Assembly (NCBI RefSeq): GCF_009936275.1
Contig: NZ_AP019797.1
Location: 2,587,890-2,651,889, forward strand
Reading direction: 5' to 3'
Length of the DNA: 64,000 bases
From: Rhodothermus marinus
GTDB taxonomy: Bacteria; Bacteroidota; Rhodothermia; Rhodothermales; Rhodothermaceae
In this document: one piece after another, positions 1-9,867 of the stretch
Layout: each line of letters begins with the position of its first letter
Numbering within the stretch: the stretch's first letter is position 1
Notes under the pieces: generated by a model
Seen by the model: the letters and a program-made list of their open reading frames with translations, nothing else
Told to the model about the DNA's origin: nothing
Databases searched by the model: none
Program-made: the position numbers and the translations under genes

Positions 1-735
1 TTCGGAAGCCAGGCCGTCCGACACGTCGATCAGCGCCCGGGGGCGCACCCCGCGATCACGCCAGTCGCGGATCACGTCGAGCCGCGCTTCGGGTAGCAGC
101 TGGCGCTGAATCACGTAGCGGTATGGCTCCAGATCGGGCTGGTAGTCCGGGCCTTTTTCCTTCAGAGCGCGGCGCTGCTCCAGTAGAATCTTCAGTCCGG
201 CGTACGCGGCGCCCAGATCGCCCGAGACGCACAGCAGATCGCCGGGACGGGCCCCGCGTCGGAAGATGACGTCTTCCATCCGGGCCTCGCCCACCACGGT
301 CACCGAAATACACAGCGTGTGGGCGGCCGTCGTGTCGCCGCCCACCAGCACCAGCCCGTACTTTTCACAGGCACGGCGGACCCCCCGGTAGAATGCCTCC
401 ATCATCTCGACGGAGATTTTCGCGGGAATGCCCACCGCGATCGTCGCATACCGGGGCTCGGCGTTCATCGCCACCACGTCGCTCACGTTGACCGCGATGG
501 CCTTGTAGCCCAGATGCTCCATGGGTGTCATCAGGCGGTCGAAGTGCACGCCTTCGAGCAGCGCGTCGGTCGTGATGACGTGCACGGTCTCCTCGTCGGG
601 CAGGCGATAGACGGCCGCATCGTCGCCGATGCCCATGATCAGATCGGGATCCGACAGATCCGCGACGATCGTCTGCAGCCGGTCGATCAGACCGAATTCG
701 CCGACTTCGTTGATAGGAGTAAAGGTTTCGCTCAT
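1..735 (-). CDS. thiL: Thiamine-monophosphate kinase ThiL (C-terminal end lies outside the window)
   Basis: ThiL phosphorylates thiamine monophosphate to the active cofactor thiamine diphosphate in the cytoplasm. The visible 245 codons start at the ATG at 735 (MSETFTPINEVGEFGLI) and stay open to the window edge, so the gene is partial at its 3' end. Family motifs are the early GEFGLI, the MGIGDDAA Mg-ATP loop, TTDALLEGVHFD, the NVSDVVAMN segment, VGGDTT and the SGDLGAAYAGL helix, in the order of the AIR-synthase/ThiL fold. It lies 12 bp downstream of anmK on the same strand and is probably the last visible member of that operon. The rest of the window's thiamine genes are 38 kb away. The identification is firm; only the C-terminus is unseen. 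Confidence 0.93.
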   Translation of the reverse strand, partial: MSETFTPINEVGEFGLIDRLQTIVADLSDPDLIMGIGDDAAVYRLPDEETVHVITTDALLEGVHFDRLMTPMEHLGYKAIAVNVSDVVAMNAEPRYATIAVGIPAKISVEMMEAFYRGVRRACEKYGLVLVGGDTTAAHTLCISVTVVGEARMEDVIFRRGARPGDLLCVSGDLGAAYAGLKILLEQRRALKEKGPDYQPDLEPYRYVIQRQLLPEARLDVIRDWRDRGVRPRALIDVSDGLASE

Positions 736-747
736 GGTCGTTTCGGG

Positions 748-1950
748 TCAGGCGGGAAGGCAGAGCTTGCCGAGCAGGGTCGGTCGGCGTGCTCCGGTCA
801 CGCTCGGAAGGTTCGTGGGCACGCCGTTCAGCAGCTCATGCGCCAGAACGGCAAAACAACACGCTTCCTTGGCGTCGGGATCCAGGCCGTAGTCGGACAC
901 CGAGCGTACCGGGATCGGCGAAAAGTACCGTTCGAGCAGCGCCATCAGCGTGCGATTGTGCACGCCCCCGCCCGATACGATCAGCACGTCGAAGGGGTGG
1001 GTTTCCCGCACATAGCGGGCATAGGCCTGATAGACCGAGGCGGCCGTCAGTGCCGTCAGCGTGGCGATCTGATCGTGCGGGTCGGTCACGCCCAGCGCCT
1101 CGGCCTTCTCTAAAAAAGCCGCGAGAAATACCTCGCCGAAGTATTCGCGGCCGGTGGATTTCGGCGGCGGCTTGAGAAAGTAAGGGTCGTAGAGCAGTTC
1201 GGCGAGCAGGCTTTCGTCGGGGCGTCCCTGAGCGGCGTAGCGGCCGTCCGGGTCGTAGGGCGCGCCGAAGCGCCGCTGCGCAAGCGCATCGATGAGCATG
1301 TTGCCCGGACCGGTATCGAAGGCACGCACGTCTTCCGGGCGGGCGTCGGCCGGCAGGACGGTCAGGTTGGCGATACCGCCGATGTTGAGCAGGCCGCGCG
1401 TTTCCGCCGGATGCGTGAAGTACACGTAGTCAAAATAGGGCACAAGCGGCGCGCCCTGCCCGCCCAGCGCCATGTCGGCCTGGCGGAAGTCGCCCACCAC
1501 GGGCACGCCCAGCAGGTTGGCCAGCACCGAGGGATCGCCAATCTGCAACGTGGTCGTCACGGCCGCGCCGGCACACTCGGTGGGTTCCGGGATGTGATGA
1601 ATGGTCTGGCCGTGCACGCCGACGAGGTCGAGCGCTTCCCGGGGGCGTCCGGCCTGTTCCAGTACGGCTTCGACGGCCTCGGCGTAGAGCTGTGCCAGTC
1701 GGGCGTTGAGCAACGCCAGCTCCCGCACCGAGGACGTTTCGGGCGTGCTGTTGCGCAAGAGCAACGTACGAAGCGCTTCGGGAAACGGGCGGTGGATGAA
1801 GGCTTCCAGCGAAAGGTGCAGGTTGCGGCCGCTTCCTTCCAGATACACCAGGGCTGCGTCGATGCCGTCCAGCGAAGTGCCGCTCATCAAACCCACGACA
1901 TGGCGGCCGGTGCTCCACCAGAGCCGCTGCCAGCGTTCCGGGATACTCAT
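748..1950 (-). CDS. anmK: Anhydro-N-acetylmuramic acid kinase AnmK
   Basis: AnmK opens and phosphorylates 1,6-anhydro-MurNAc to MurNAc-6-phosphate in peptidoglycan recycling. The 400-residue length is typical for the family. Near the N-terminus VGLMSGTSLDGIDAAL is the phosphate-binding signature; further in are GVHGQTIHH, GDFRQADMALGGQGAPLVP, LLNIGGIANLT, FDTGPGNMLID and a C-terminal SGGGVHN. The start at 1950 is chosen because the upstream TPR gene stops within it (ATGA, 4-bp overlap). A longer reading from 2520 would only translate that neighbour in the wrong frame. thiL follows after 12 bp. No MurQ etherase gene is in the window. Confidence 0.93.
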   Translation of the reverse strand: MSIPERWQRLWWSTGRHVVGLMSGTSLDGIDAALVYLEGSGRNLHLSLEAFIHRPFPEALRTLLLRNSTPETSSVRELALLNARLAQLYAEAVEAVLEQAGRPREALDLVGVHGQTIHHIPEPTECAGAAVTTTLQIGDPSVLANLLGVPVVGDFRQADMALGGQGAPLVPYFDYVYFTHPAETRGLLNIGGIANLTVLPADARPEDVRAFDTGPGNMLIDALAQRRFGAPYDPDGRYAAQGRPDESLLAELLYDPYFLKPPPKSTGREYFGEVFLAAFLEKAEALGVTDPHDQIATLTALTAASVYQAYARYVRETHPFDVLIVSGGGVHNRTLMALLERYFSPIPVRSVSDYGLDPDAKEACCFAVLAHELLNGVPTNLPSVTGARRPTLLGKLCLPA

Positions 1951-2621
1951 GGACTGGCCTGACCTGCTGCTTTTGCGCGCATTTTTGCGGCCTGCTCGCG
2001 GTAGTGGGCCGCTTTTTCGGGGTGCTGCAGCGCCAGCTTTTCGTAGACGCGGGCCGCCTCTTCGTACTGCTGTTGCGCCTCGTAGATGCGTGCCAGCGTC
2101 TCCGAAACCAGGTCGTCCACGTCGTTTTCCAGCTCCGGCGGCGGAATGTCGTCCAGGTCGGGACGTGGTTCGATGCGGGCTGATTCCAGTTCGGCGATCA
2201 GCCGATCCAGGTCCAGATCGTCCAGAGCGGGCCGGTCTGGTTCGGCCGAAGACACAGCGGCAGGGCCATCGTCCGGCTGCGATGCGCGCCCGGCCGCGCG
2301 GGCCAGTTCCTGCAGCGGATCCGGCAACGCGACCGAGGGGTCGGCCGTTTCTTCTGTCGTGACAGGCTGCACCACCCGACGAAGTGCCGTCCGGATGCCT
2401 TCCTGCACCACGGGACTGTCGGGAAGCCAGAAGGCCACGCGTTGCCACACGGTCAGCGCCTCGTCCCAGCGATCCACGGCCTGCAGTGCACGGGCCAGCA
2501 GCACCTGCACGGCGCCCCACGCCGGAAACTGCTCGGCCAGCTGGTAAAGCGTGGGAAGCACCTCGCGGGCCTCTTCCGTCTCGATTCGTCGGGCAATTTC
2601 CCTCAGCTCAGGAAGCGGCAT
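1947..2621 (-). CDS. Tetratricopeptide-repeat protein of unknown role
   Basis: A 224-residue, mostly helical and acidic protein with no signal peptide. Two regions read as TPR units: an N-terminal one (roughly residues 20-60, LARALQAVDRWDEALTVW) and a C-terminal one (roughly 165-205, ARIYEAQQQYEEAARVYEKL). The middle is low-complexity and rich in Pro, Asp and Glu, as in a flexible linker. The start at 2621 (MPLPELREIARR) is preferred over 2687 because the extra 22 residues look non-coding. Its stop overlaps the anmK start by 4 bp, so the two are translationally coupled. The function is unknown; a scaffold role fits TPRs but is inference. Confidence 0.75.
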   Translation of the reverse strand: MPLPELREIARRIETEEAREVLPTLYQLAEQFPAWGAVQVLLARALQAVDRWDEALTVWQRVAFWLPDSPVVQEGIRTALRRVVQPVTTEETADPSVALPDPLQELARAAGRASQPDDGPAAVSSAEPDRPALDDLDLDRLIAELESARIEPRPDLDDIPPPELENDVDDLVSETLARIYEAQQQYEEAARVYEKLALQHPEKAAHYREQAAKMRAKAAGQASP

Positions 2622-2701
2622 GGTTTCGGTGGTCGGATGGCGGACGCAAATCGCTTCGGTACCGGAGTGCAACGCTGAAAGATACAACGATTTTTCACCG
2701 G

Positions 2702-3203
2702 TTACCAGTTAGAAGTGGCCGCCGTGAAGATGTCGTCGGCCAGATTGCGAAGCACCAGCCGGGCCGTTTCTTCTTCGCCGGCCAGTCCCTGGGCTACGGG
2801 ATCGTACTCCTCGAAGGCCGAAAAACTCCGCTCCAGCAGCACCTGATCGTTGACCTGATCCACGTAGCGCACCGTGACGGTGATGGTCACCCGGTTACGC
2901 TCGGCGCGTTCGGCCCCGCCGACGGCCGTGGGCTCGTTCGTGTACCGATCGATGCGCACTTCCAGCAGGGCGTCGGCCGCCTCCGGATCCGGTTCGAGCG
3001 TCAGCCGCGTCTGGTTCACGAAGCGCTCGATAAGCAGCTCGGTGAGTTGTTGATCCAGGTTGGTAAACGGGCTGTTGCTCCGGTCTTCGACCAGCGGGAT
3101 GGCGATCGTCTGCAGATGCGACGGGATGGCGGCGCCGGTGAAGCTGTAGTAGGCGCACCCGCCGAGCGCGAGCCATCCGATCCACCAGAGCCACACCCAC
3201 CGC

Positions 3204-3217
<14 letters not shown>
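2702..3217 (-). CDS. lptE: LptE-like LPS-assembly lipoprotein
   Basis: A 171-residue predicted lipoprotein. The arginine-rich n-region and hydrophobic segment end in the lipobox LGGC (Cys about residue 21). Mature motifs such as IPLVEDRSNSPF, LTELLIERFVNQTRL and VTVRYVDQV match the short Bacteroidota LptE family, which plugs the LptD barrel and helps place LPS in the outer membrane. The first 14 bases overlap the end of the sigma-54 regulator upstream, so the two are co-transcribed. No lptD is visible. The family assignment rests on motif pattern, size and lipobox. Confidence 0.8.
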
Positions 3218-4532
<1,315 letters not shown>

Positions 4533-4693
4533 GGCTTAAGAGGGCACGCTGCAGGCTTGTTCGATTGCGTTTCCGGAAAAGCGCCGGCTTTCATCTCCAG
4601 ACCGGCCAGCCGGGCCAACCGTTCCCGTGTCCGGATAATACAAAACGGCGTCGCCGGAAATGGTTACAGCCCGGTAAAAGACCGACATGCTGC

Positions 4694-6142
4694 TCAGACC
4701 AGGGCCGGTTCTGTGTGGGCCGATTCGGCCAGCGTCGTGCGTCCCAGCGGCTCGCCGAAGAGCGTGGCCGACGTGCAGTCGGTGATGCGTACGCGCACAT
4801 AGTCGCCGGGACGGAAGTCATGGCGGTCGAAGACCACCATTTTGTTCGTATCGGTACGCCCGCAGAGCTGCTCCGGGCTTCGCTTGCTGGGGCCTTCCAC
4901 CAGCACCGTGTGCACGCGGCCGATCTCCTTGCGGTTGTTCTCCAGCGAGATGCGCGTCTGCAGTTCGATAATCTCCTGCAGCCGCCGCTTTTTCACCTCC
5001 AGCGGCACGTCGTCTTTGTACTTGCGGGCGGCATAGGTGCCGGGCCGCTCCGAGTACATGAACATGTAGGCGTGGTCGAAGCGGACTTCTTCCAGGAGCG
5101 AGAGCGTATCCCGGTGTTCTTCTTCGGTCTCCCCGCAGAAGCCTGCGATGATGTCGGTCGAGAGCGAGATGCCCGGCACGATGCGGCGTGCCCGCTCCAC
5201 CAGCGCCAGGTACTGCTCGCGCGTGTAGGTGCGGCGCATGCGACGGAGCACGTCGGTGTTGCCGTGCTGCACGGGCAGGTGGATGTAGTTGCACACGTTG
5301 TGCCGCTCGCGGTGCACGTGCAGCAGCTCGTCGGAGCAGTCCTTGGGATGGCTGGTCGAGTAGCGCACGCGCAGCTCCGGCGAGATCAGACTGACGCGGT
5401 AGAGCAGTTCCGGGAAGGTGACGACGGTGCCGTTTTCCGTGTAGCGGTACGAGTTGACGTTCTGGCCCAGGACGGTCACCTCCCGGTAGCCTTCCTCCAC
5501 CAGGCGGGCACATTCGTCCAGAATGCTCTGCACGGGGCGGCTGCGCTCACGTCCGCGCGTGAAGGGCACCACGCAGAAGGCGCACATGTTATCGCAGCCG
5601 CGCATGATCGACACGTAGGCCGTCACCCCGTTCGAGTCGTAGCGCACCGGGGCGATGTCGGCGTAGGTCTCTTCGCGCGAGAGCTGTACGTTGACGGCCG
5701 CCTGGCCGGTCGTTTCGGCCTCTTCCAGCAGACGCGGCAGGTCGCGGTAGGCGTCGGGTCCGACGACCAGATCGACGAGCTGCTCCTCTTCCAACAGCTT
5801 GTGCCGCAGGCGCTCGGCCATGCAGCCCAGCACGCCGATGCGCAGGCCGGGCCGCTGCTTCCGCTTATGCGCCCGGAAGATGTCGAGCCGATGCCGCACC
5901 TTCTGCTCGGCGTTTTCCCGGATGGCGCACGTGTTGAGCAGCACGACGTCGGCCTGCTCCGGGTCGCGCGTCAGCCCGTAGCCGTGCGCGCGCAGAATGG
6001 CCGCCACGATCTCCGAGTCGGAGACGTTCATCTGGCAGCCGTAGGTCTCGATGTACACCTTGCGCGCTCCCTCCGCCTCCTCGGCCGTCAGCCTGGGCGC
6101 GTCCAGATCGTCGAGAATTTCCAGGTCCTGAATCAGGTTCAT
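4694..6142 (-). CDS. miaB: tRNA-2-methylthio-N6-dimethylallyladenosine synthase MiaB
   Basis: MiaB is a radical-SAM methylthiotransferase that adds the 2-methylthio group to i6A37 in tRNAs reading UNN codons. The 482-residue protein has the full domain order. The N-terminal UPF0004 domain has the three auxiliary-cluster cysteines ([28 protein letters not shown]). The radical SAM core carries the CxxxCxxC motif ([13 protein letters not shown], near residue 200), and the C-terminal TRAM domain ends around 450. An N-terminal extension of about 25 residues precedes the first beta strand. It lies 13 bp downstream of ribE. A 161-bp gap separates it from the sigma-54 regulator, which may have its own promoter. 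Confidence 0.96.
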   Translation of the reverse strand: MNLIQDLEILDDLDAPRLTAEEAEGARKVYIETYGCQMNVSDSEIVAAILRAHGYGLTRDPEQADVVLLNTCAIRENAEQKVRHRLDIFRAHKRKQRPGLRIGVLGCMAERLRHKLLEEEQLVDLVVGPDAYRDLPRLLEEAETTGQAAVNVQLSREETYADIAPVRYDSNGVTAYVSIMRGCDNMCAFCVVPFTRGRERSRPVQSILDECARLVEEGYREVTVLGQNVNSYRYTENGTVVTFPELLYRVSLISPELRVRYSTSHPKDCSDELLHVHRERHNVCNYIHLPVQHGNTDVLRRMRRTYTREQYLALVERARRIVPGISLSTDIIAGFCGETEEEHRDTLSLLEEVRFDHAYMFMYSERPGTYAARKYKDDVPLEVKKRRLQEIIELQTRISLENNRKEIGRVHTVLVEGPSKRSPEQLCGRTDTNKMVVFDRHDFRPGDYVRVRITDCTSATLFGEPLGRTTLAESAHTEPALV

Positions 6143-6155
6143 AACCCACCGCGTA

Positions 6156-6794
6156 TTAAGCGCTTTCCAGCGGGGAAGATGAACGCAGGGCGACGGCCTT
6201 CGGGTCCCGGCCGTGCATCAGCCATCCGATCACGTACTTGCCGATCATATCGAATTCGAGATTGACCGGCGTGCCCGGCTGCCAGGTCGAAACGTTCGTC
6301 TTCTGAAACGTGTGGGGAATGATGGCCACCGTGAGCGTCTCCTCTTCGAGCCGGGCCACGGTCAGGCTGATGCCGTCGATCGCAATGGAGCCGGTGGGAA
6401 TCAGGTACGGGCGAAACGCCCGGGGAAAGCGGATGCGGTAAAGGCGGTCGGTTTCCTCCACCTCGACGGATACCACCTCGCCGGTGGTATCGACATGGCC
6501 TTGCACGAAGTGACCGTCCAACCGGCCGTCGGCGGGCAGGGCCCGTTCCAGGTTGACGGGCATGCCTTCGGTCAGGCGTCCCAGCGTCGTCTTGCGCAGC
6601 GTCTCTTCCACTACTTCGACGGTGAACGTCTGCGCATCGGCCGCTACCACGGTCAGGCAGACCCCGTTGACGGCCACGCTCTGGTCAGGACGTAACGCGC
6701 CGGCAAAATTTGCCCGGATCGTCAGCCGACGTCCGCCGCCCAGCGGATCAATCCGGGCAATCTGTCCCACTTCTTCGATGATGCCGGTAAACAT
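6156..6794 (-). CDS. ribE: Riboflavin synthase, alpha subunit
   Basis: Riboflavin synthase dismutates two 6,7-dimethyl-8-ribityllumazine molecules into riboflavin and the pyrimidine precursor. The 212-residue protein has the canonical start [10 protein letters not shown] and the two tandem lumazine-binding barrels. The first contains [11 protein letters not shown]; the second contains [11 protein letters not shown] and IPHTFQKTN. The barrels are linked by the conserved GHFVQGHVD. It precedes miaB by 13 bp. ribD is 1.3 kb away but separated by a gene on the other strand. I see no FMN riboswitch fold in the 116 bases upstream. Confidence 0.96.
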   Translation of the reverse strand: MFTGIIEEVGQIARIDPLGGGRRLTIRANFAGALRPDQSVAVNGVCLTVVAADAQTFTVEVVEETLRKTTLGRLTEGMPVNLERALPADGRLDGHFVQGHVDTTGEVVSVEVEETDRLYRIRFPRAFRPYLIPTGSIAIDGISLTVARLEEETLTVAIIPHTFQKTNVSTWQPGTPVNLEFDMIGKYVIGWLMHGRDPKAVALRSSSPLESA

Positions 6795-6910
6795 CGCGAT
6801 CCGGGCATATTTATTGTTTGTCTGTCAGGTGTAGCGTTGGGGTACCGTAAGCGGTCGGGGAAGTTTCGGGTGCGTGTTTACCTGCCGGATAGATCAGTTT
6901 ATCGTGCACG

Positions 6911-8104
6911 ATGTCGAACGCGATTCCTGAATACATCTACGAAAGTGTCCGTTCGTTGCCACCGCTACCGGCCGCCGTCGAACGCCTGCTGGCCATGTCG
7001 CGGGAGCCGGAGGTAGATTTTCGGAAAGTATCGCAGGTCATCGAGTCGGATCCGGCGCTGACCGCTCGCATTCTTCGGGCGGCCAACTCGGCCTTCTATG
7101 GCGTTTCGCGGCGCGTGCAGACGGTGCGGCAGGCCGTCGTGCTACTGGGCCACGAAGTGGTAATCAACCTGGCGCTGGGCGTTTCGGTGCTCAACCTGAA
7201 GCGCAACCTGCTCAAGCAGTGGCCCGGTGATCCGGCCGCCTTCTGGCGGCACAGCCTGAGCGTAGCCTTGATGGCCCGCGAGCTGGCCCGCCAGCTCAAG
7301 CTGGCCGACACCGAAGGCGCCTTCGTGGCGGGTCTGTTGCACGACATCGGCAAACTGGTGCTGCTTTCCCACCACGGGGTCGTGTACGCACAGACGCTGC
7401 TGGCCGCCCGCCAGAGTTCCGATCCGCTCTACCTGCTGGAACGCGAACTGTTTGAAGTGGACCACGCCGCCGCCGGCTATGCGCTGTGCCAGCACTGGAA
7501 CCTGCCCGAAGCGCTGGCGCAGGCCGTTGCCGAACACCATGCCGACGAGCCGCCCGCCAGCGGCACCATTGCCGAACTCGTCTACGACGCCAACGAACTG
7601 ATCAAACGGCTGGGACTGGGCGACAGCGGCAATGCCTTTACCACCCTTCGAACCGGTCCCCTCCCGCCACATCGCCGCCTCACGTTCGATCGCCTGCAGG
7701 AGCTTGTCCGACAGCTCATTTCCGAGCTGGAACAAACCGAAGCCATTCTGGAAGGACCTTCCCATCGGGAGGCACTCCCCACGCTTCCGGCCCGCTCGCG
7801 CGGAACGGTCCACCTGCATCTGCGCGATCCGCAGATGGTTGACCTGCTGCGCGTGGTGCTCTGGGCGATGGGTTACGAAGCCGTCGTGATTGGCGATGCC
7901 GAGTCCTCTCCGGCTTCCTCCCCCCGTCTGCTGGGACTGATCGCCGACACGTCGATTCCGGCCACGCGACGCTTCGCCTACGAGCAGCACGGCATTCCGG
8001 TACTGACCGAGCTGTTTCCACCGCATACGCCGCACGTGGACCTTGCCGCGCTGCGTCGGCGGCTGGTGCAGGCCTTCAATCACCAGACCACCACGGCCTC
8101 CTGA
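6911..8104 (+). CDS. HDOD-domain signalling protein with receiver-like C-terminus
   Basis: A 397-residue cytoplasmic protein. Residues about 12-210 are an HDOD domain (LPPLPAAVERLL, SDPALTARILRAANSAFYG, QAVVLLGHEVV). Unusually for HDOD proteins, a complete HD pair is kept in LLHDIGKLVLL, so catalytic phosphohydrolase activity cannot be excluded. Residues about 290-390 look like a degenerate receiver fold (HLHLRDPQMVDLLRVVLWAMGYEAVV). The strand-3 Asp region there is ADTSIP, so normal phosphorylation is uncertain. It is transcribed alone, divergent from ribE, and ends 3 bp before the convergent ribD stop. HDOD proteins often act in regulatory pathways linked to second messengers or motility. 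The precise role is unknown. Confidence 0.85.
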   Translation: MSNAIPEYIYESVRSLPPLPAAVERLLAMSREPEVDFRKVSQVIESDPALTARILRAANSAFYGVSRRVQTVRQAVVLLGHEVVINLALGVSVLNLKRNLLKQWPGDPAAFWRHSLSVALMARELARQLKLADTEGAFVAGLLHDIGKLVLLSHHGVVYAQTLLAARQSSDPLYLLERELFEVDHAAAGYALCQHWNLPEALAQAVAEHHADEPPASGTIAELVYDANELIKRLGLGDSGNAFTTLRTGPLPPHRRLTFDRLQELVRQLISELEQTEAILEGPSHREALPTLPARSRGTVHLHLRDPQMVDLLRVVLWAMGYEAVVIGDAESSPASSPRLLGLIADTSIPATRRFAYEQHGIPVLTELFPPHTPHVDLAALRRRLVQAFNHQTTTAS

Positions 8105-8107
8105 GCA

Positions 8108-9214
8108 TCAGCCCGCGCGGCTATAGCCCAGAAACAGCAGGTCTTCGCCGACCTCCACCCATCGGTGCGTCTCGAAGCGCGGTCCTTCGTCCACCGCGCG
8201 CACGCCCAGATCGTTCAACAGCGGCACGCCCTCTCCAAAAAGACGCGGCGCGATGAACAGGAAAAAGCGATCGACCAGCCCCTGCCGGAACAGCGCCGTG
8301 GCCAGACGGGGACCGGCCTCGACAAGCAGGGATTGCAGGGGGCGGCCGTCGGGTCCGCCTTCGCGCCCCAGTCGCTCCAGCAGGGCCTCCAGATCGAGGT
8401 GCCCATCCCGAAGCGGGAGCGTCCAGACGCGGCCGCCTGCTTGCAGCAGCGAAGCGGCATAGGCCGGTCGCGCGCCGGGTCCGACGATGGCCAGCGTGCG
8501 GGCCGCCTGTTCGTCGGTAAAGAGCCGAAGCGTCGGCGGCAGACCGCCGGTCCGGTCCAGCACGATCCGCACCGGCTGGCGTCCTTCGACGTGCCGCACG
8601 GTCAGCGCCGGATCGTCGGCGGCCGCCGTACCACTGCCCACCAGCACGCCGTCGAGCACGGCCCGCCAGCGATGCACCAGCTTCCGTGCCCGTTCCCCCG
8701 AGATCCAGCGCGACTGACCCGTACGTGTGGCGACAAAGCCGTCGAGCGTCTGTGCCATCTTGAGCGTGACCAGCGGCCGCCCGGTCTCCACATGGTGCAC
8801 GAACGCCTCGTTGAACCGACGGCAGGCCGCCTCCAGCACACCCACTTCCACCTGTACCCCGTGCGCCCGCAGCCGGGCAATGCCCTGTCCGGCCACCTGC
8901 GGAAACGGATCGACCATGCCCACGACCACGCGGGGAATCCCGTGCGTGATGATAAAATCGGCGCAGGGTGGCGTTTTGCCGTAATGGGCGCAGGGCTCCA
9001 GATTCACGTACAGCGTGGCCCGGCGCAGTGCTTCGGGACCGTGGCACCGCAACGCTTCCTCGATGGCCACCCGCTCGGCATGCGGTCCCCCGTAACGGTC
9101 ATGCCAGCCTTCGGCCAGCACCTGCCCGTCGGGATCCACCAGCACGGCCCCCACCATGGGATTCGGGCTGACGCGGCCGGCGCCACGAAAGGCCAGCTCC
9201 AGGCAGCGCACCAT
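8108..9214 (-). CDS. ribD: Bifunctional riboflavin biosynthesis deaminase/reductase RibD
   Basis: RibD carries out the second and third steps of riboflavin synthesis: deamination of the pyrimidine product of RibA, then NADPH-dependent reduction of the ribosyl side chain. The N-terminal zinc deaminase has GGPHAERVAIEEA (zinc His and catalytic Glu) and EPCAHYGKTPPC (zinc cysteines). The reductase domain follows from about residue 145 (RPLVTLKMAQTLDG, GVLVGSGTAAADDP, SLLVEAGPRL). The start is uncertain: 9214 is the most conservative ATG, giving 368 residues. An upstream in-frame ATG at 9289 overlaps the previous gene, and a CTG at 9244 would give a more family-like N-terminus. It is probably cotranscribed with the two unknown genes upstream. 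Confidence 0.93.
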   Translation of the reverse strand: MVRCLELAFRGAGRVSPNPMVGAVLVDPDGQVLAEGWHDRYGGPHAERVAIEEALRCHGPEALRRATLYVNLEPCAHYGKTPPCADFIITHGIPRVVVGMVDPFPQVAGQGIARLRAHGVQVEVGVLEAACRRFNEAFVHHVETGRPLVTLKMAQTLDGFVATRTGQSRWISGERARKLVHRWRAVLDGVLVGSGTAAADDPALTVRHVEGRQPVRIVLDRTGGLPPTLRLFTDEQAARTLAIVGPGARPAYAASLLQAGGRVWTLPLRDGHLDLEALLERLGREGGPDGRPLQSLLVEAGPRLATALFRQGLVDRFFLFIAPRLFGEGVPLLNDLGVRAVDEGPRFETHRWVEVGEDLLFLGYSRAG

Positions 9215-9240
9215 GAAGCGCTCGGCCTCGGTGTGTGCCG

Positions 9241-9867
9241 TCAGATCTCCCGGATGTAGTCCGGCCGCGAGGGCCCATCCAGCATCCATTGTTCGAAATA
9301 GAAACGTTCTTCGGTGCGCGCCTTCTGATACGGCACCAGGAAACGCCGCACGCCCGGCACAGGATGCGCCCGCAATGCCGCCTCCAGTCGCTCCAGCAGC
9401 GGCTCCGGGGCAAACAGGTGCCAGTCGTACCCGTGATGGGCCGGCTCGCGCAGTGCCACCAGACAGCCGGCCTCCAGCAGGCGGCGCAGGAGTGGAAGCC
9501 GGCCCTGATCGTCCGCCGTGGCCAGCGGCGCCGGATCGACCGGCAACAGCTCCGAGGTAACGCCTACCAGCGCCGCCGTTTCGGCGGGCGCCTCGAGCAC
9601 CGTCGACAGCGTCTCGGCCGCAAGCGGCCGTACCGATCCCGACGGGGTCACCTGCCACCAATGCGGCCAGCGCTGCAATAGCGAAAGGAGCGCCGGGAGA
9701 AAGGCTTCCGGGCGCAGGGCCGTCAGCCCGATGCGCAGCGTATCCAGATCCGTTCCGGCCAGATAAAGGCGATAGTAGCGGGGGGTGTCGGGCGGCGCCG
9801 GCCAGACGAACGCGTCCGGTTCCAGCGCGGCCGGCTCCTCGTAGAACACTTTGAGGATCTGCGTCAC
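9241..9867 (-). CDS. Conserved-looking hypothetical protein, coupled to the upstream gene
   Basis: A 208-residue soluble protein with no signal peptide, membrane segment or motif that I recognise. It is rich in Leu, Pro and aromatic residues, including a WPHWW patch. The start is a GTG at 9867 that overlaps the stop of the upstream membrane-anchored gene (GTGA, 4 bp). Longer readings from 10041 are out of frame with that neighbour and look non-coding. The tight coupling suggests that the two proteins act together. ribD follows within about 30 bp. No function is proposed. Confidence 0.65.
   Translation of the reverse strand: MTQILKVFYEEPAALEPDAFVWPAPPDTPRYYRLYLAGTDLDTLRIGLTALRPEAFLPALLSLLQRWPHWWQVTPSGSVRPLAAETLSTVLEAPAETAALVGVTSELLPVDPAPLATADDQGRLPLLRRLLEAGCLVALREPAHHGYDWHLFAPEPLLERLEAALRAHPVPGVRRFLVPYQKARTEERFYFEQWMLDGPSRPDYIREI

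Noticed and set aside
4565-6265. 566-codon open frame on the plus strand
   Set aside because: It lies antisense to miaB, which has all its motifs. The translation is low-complexity, rich in His, Arg and Gln, and typical of GC-rich shadow frames.
6795-6910. FMN riboswitch upstream of ribE
   Set aside because: No conserved junction sequences are seen in the 116 bases. The space is only enough for divergent promoters.
9215-9661. Longer N-terminus for RibD
   Set aside because: The 5' part translates the upstream hypothetical gene in another frame and does not resemble RibD.
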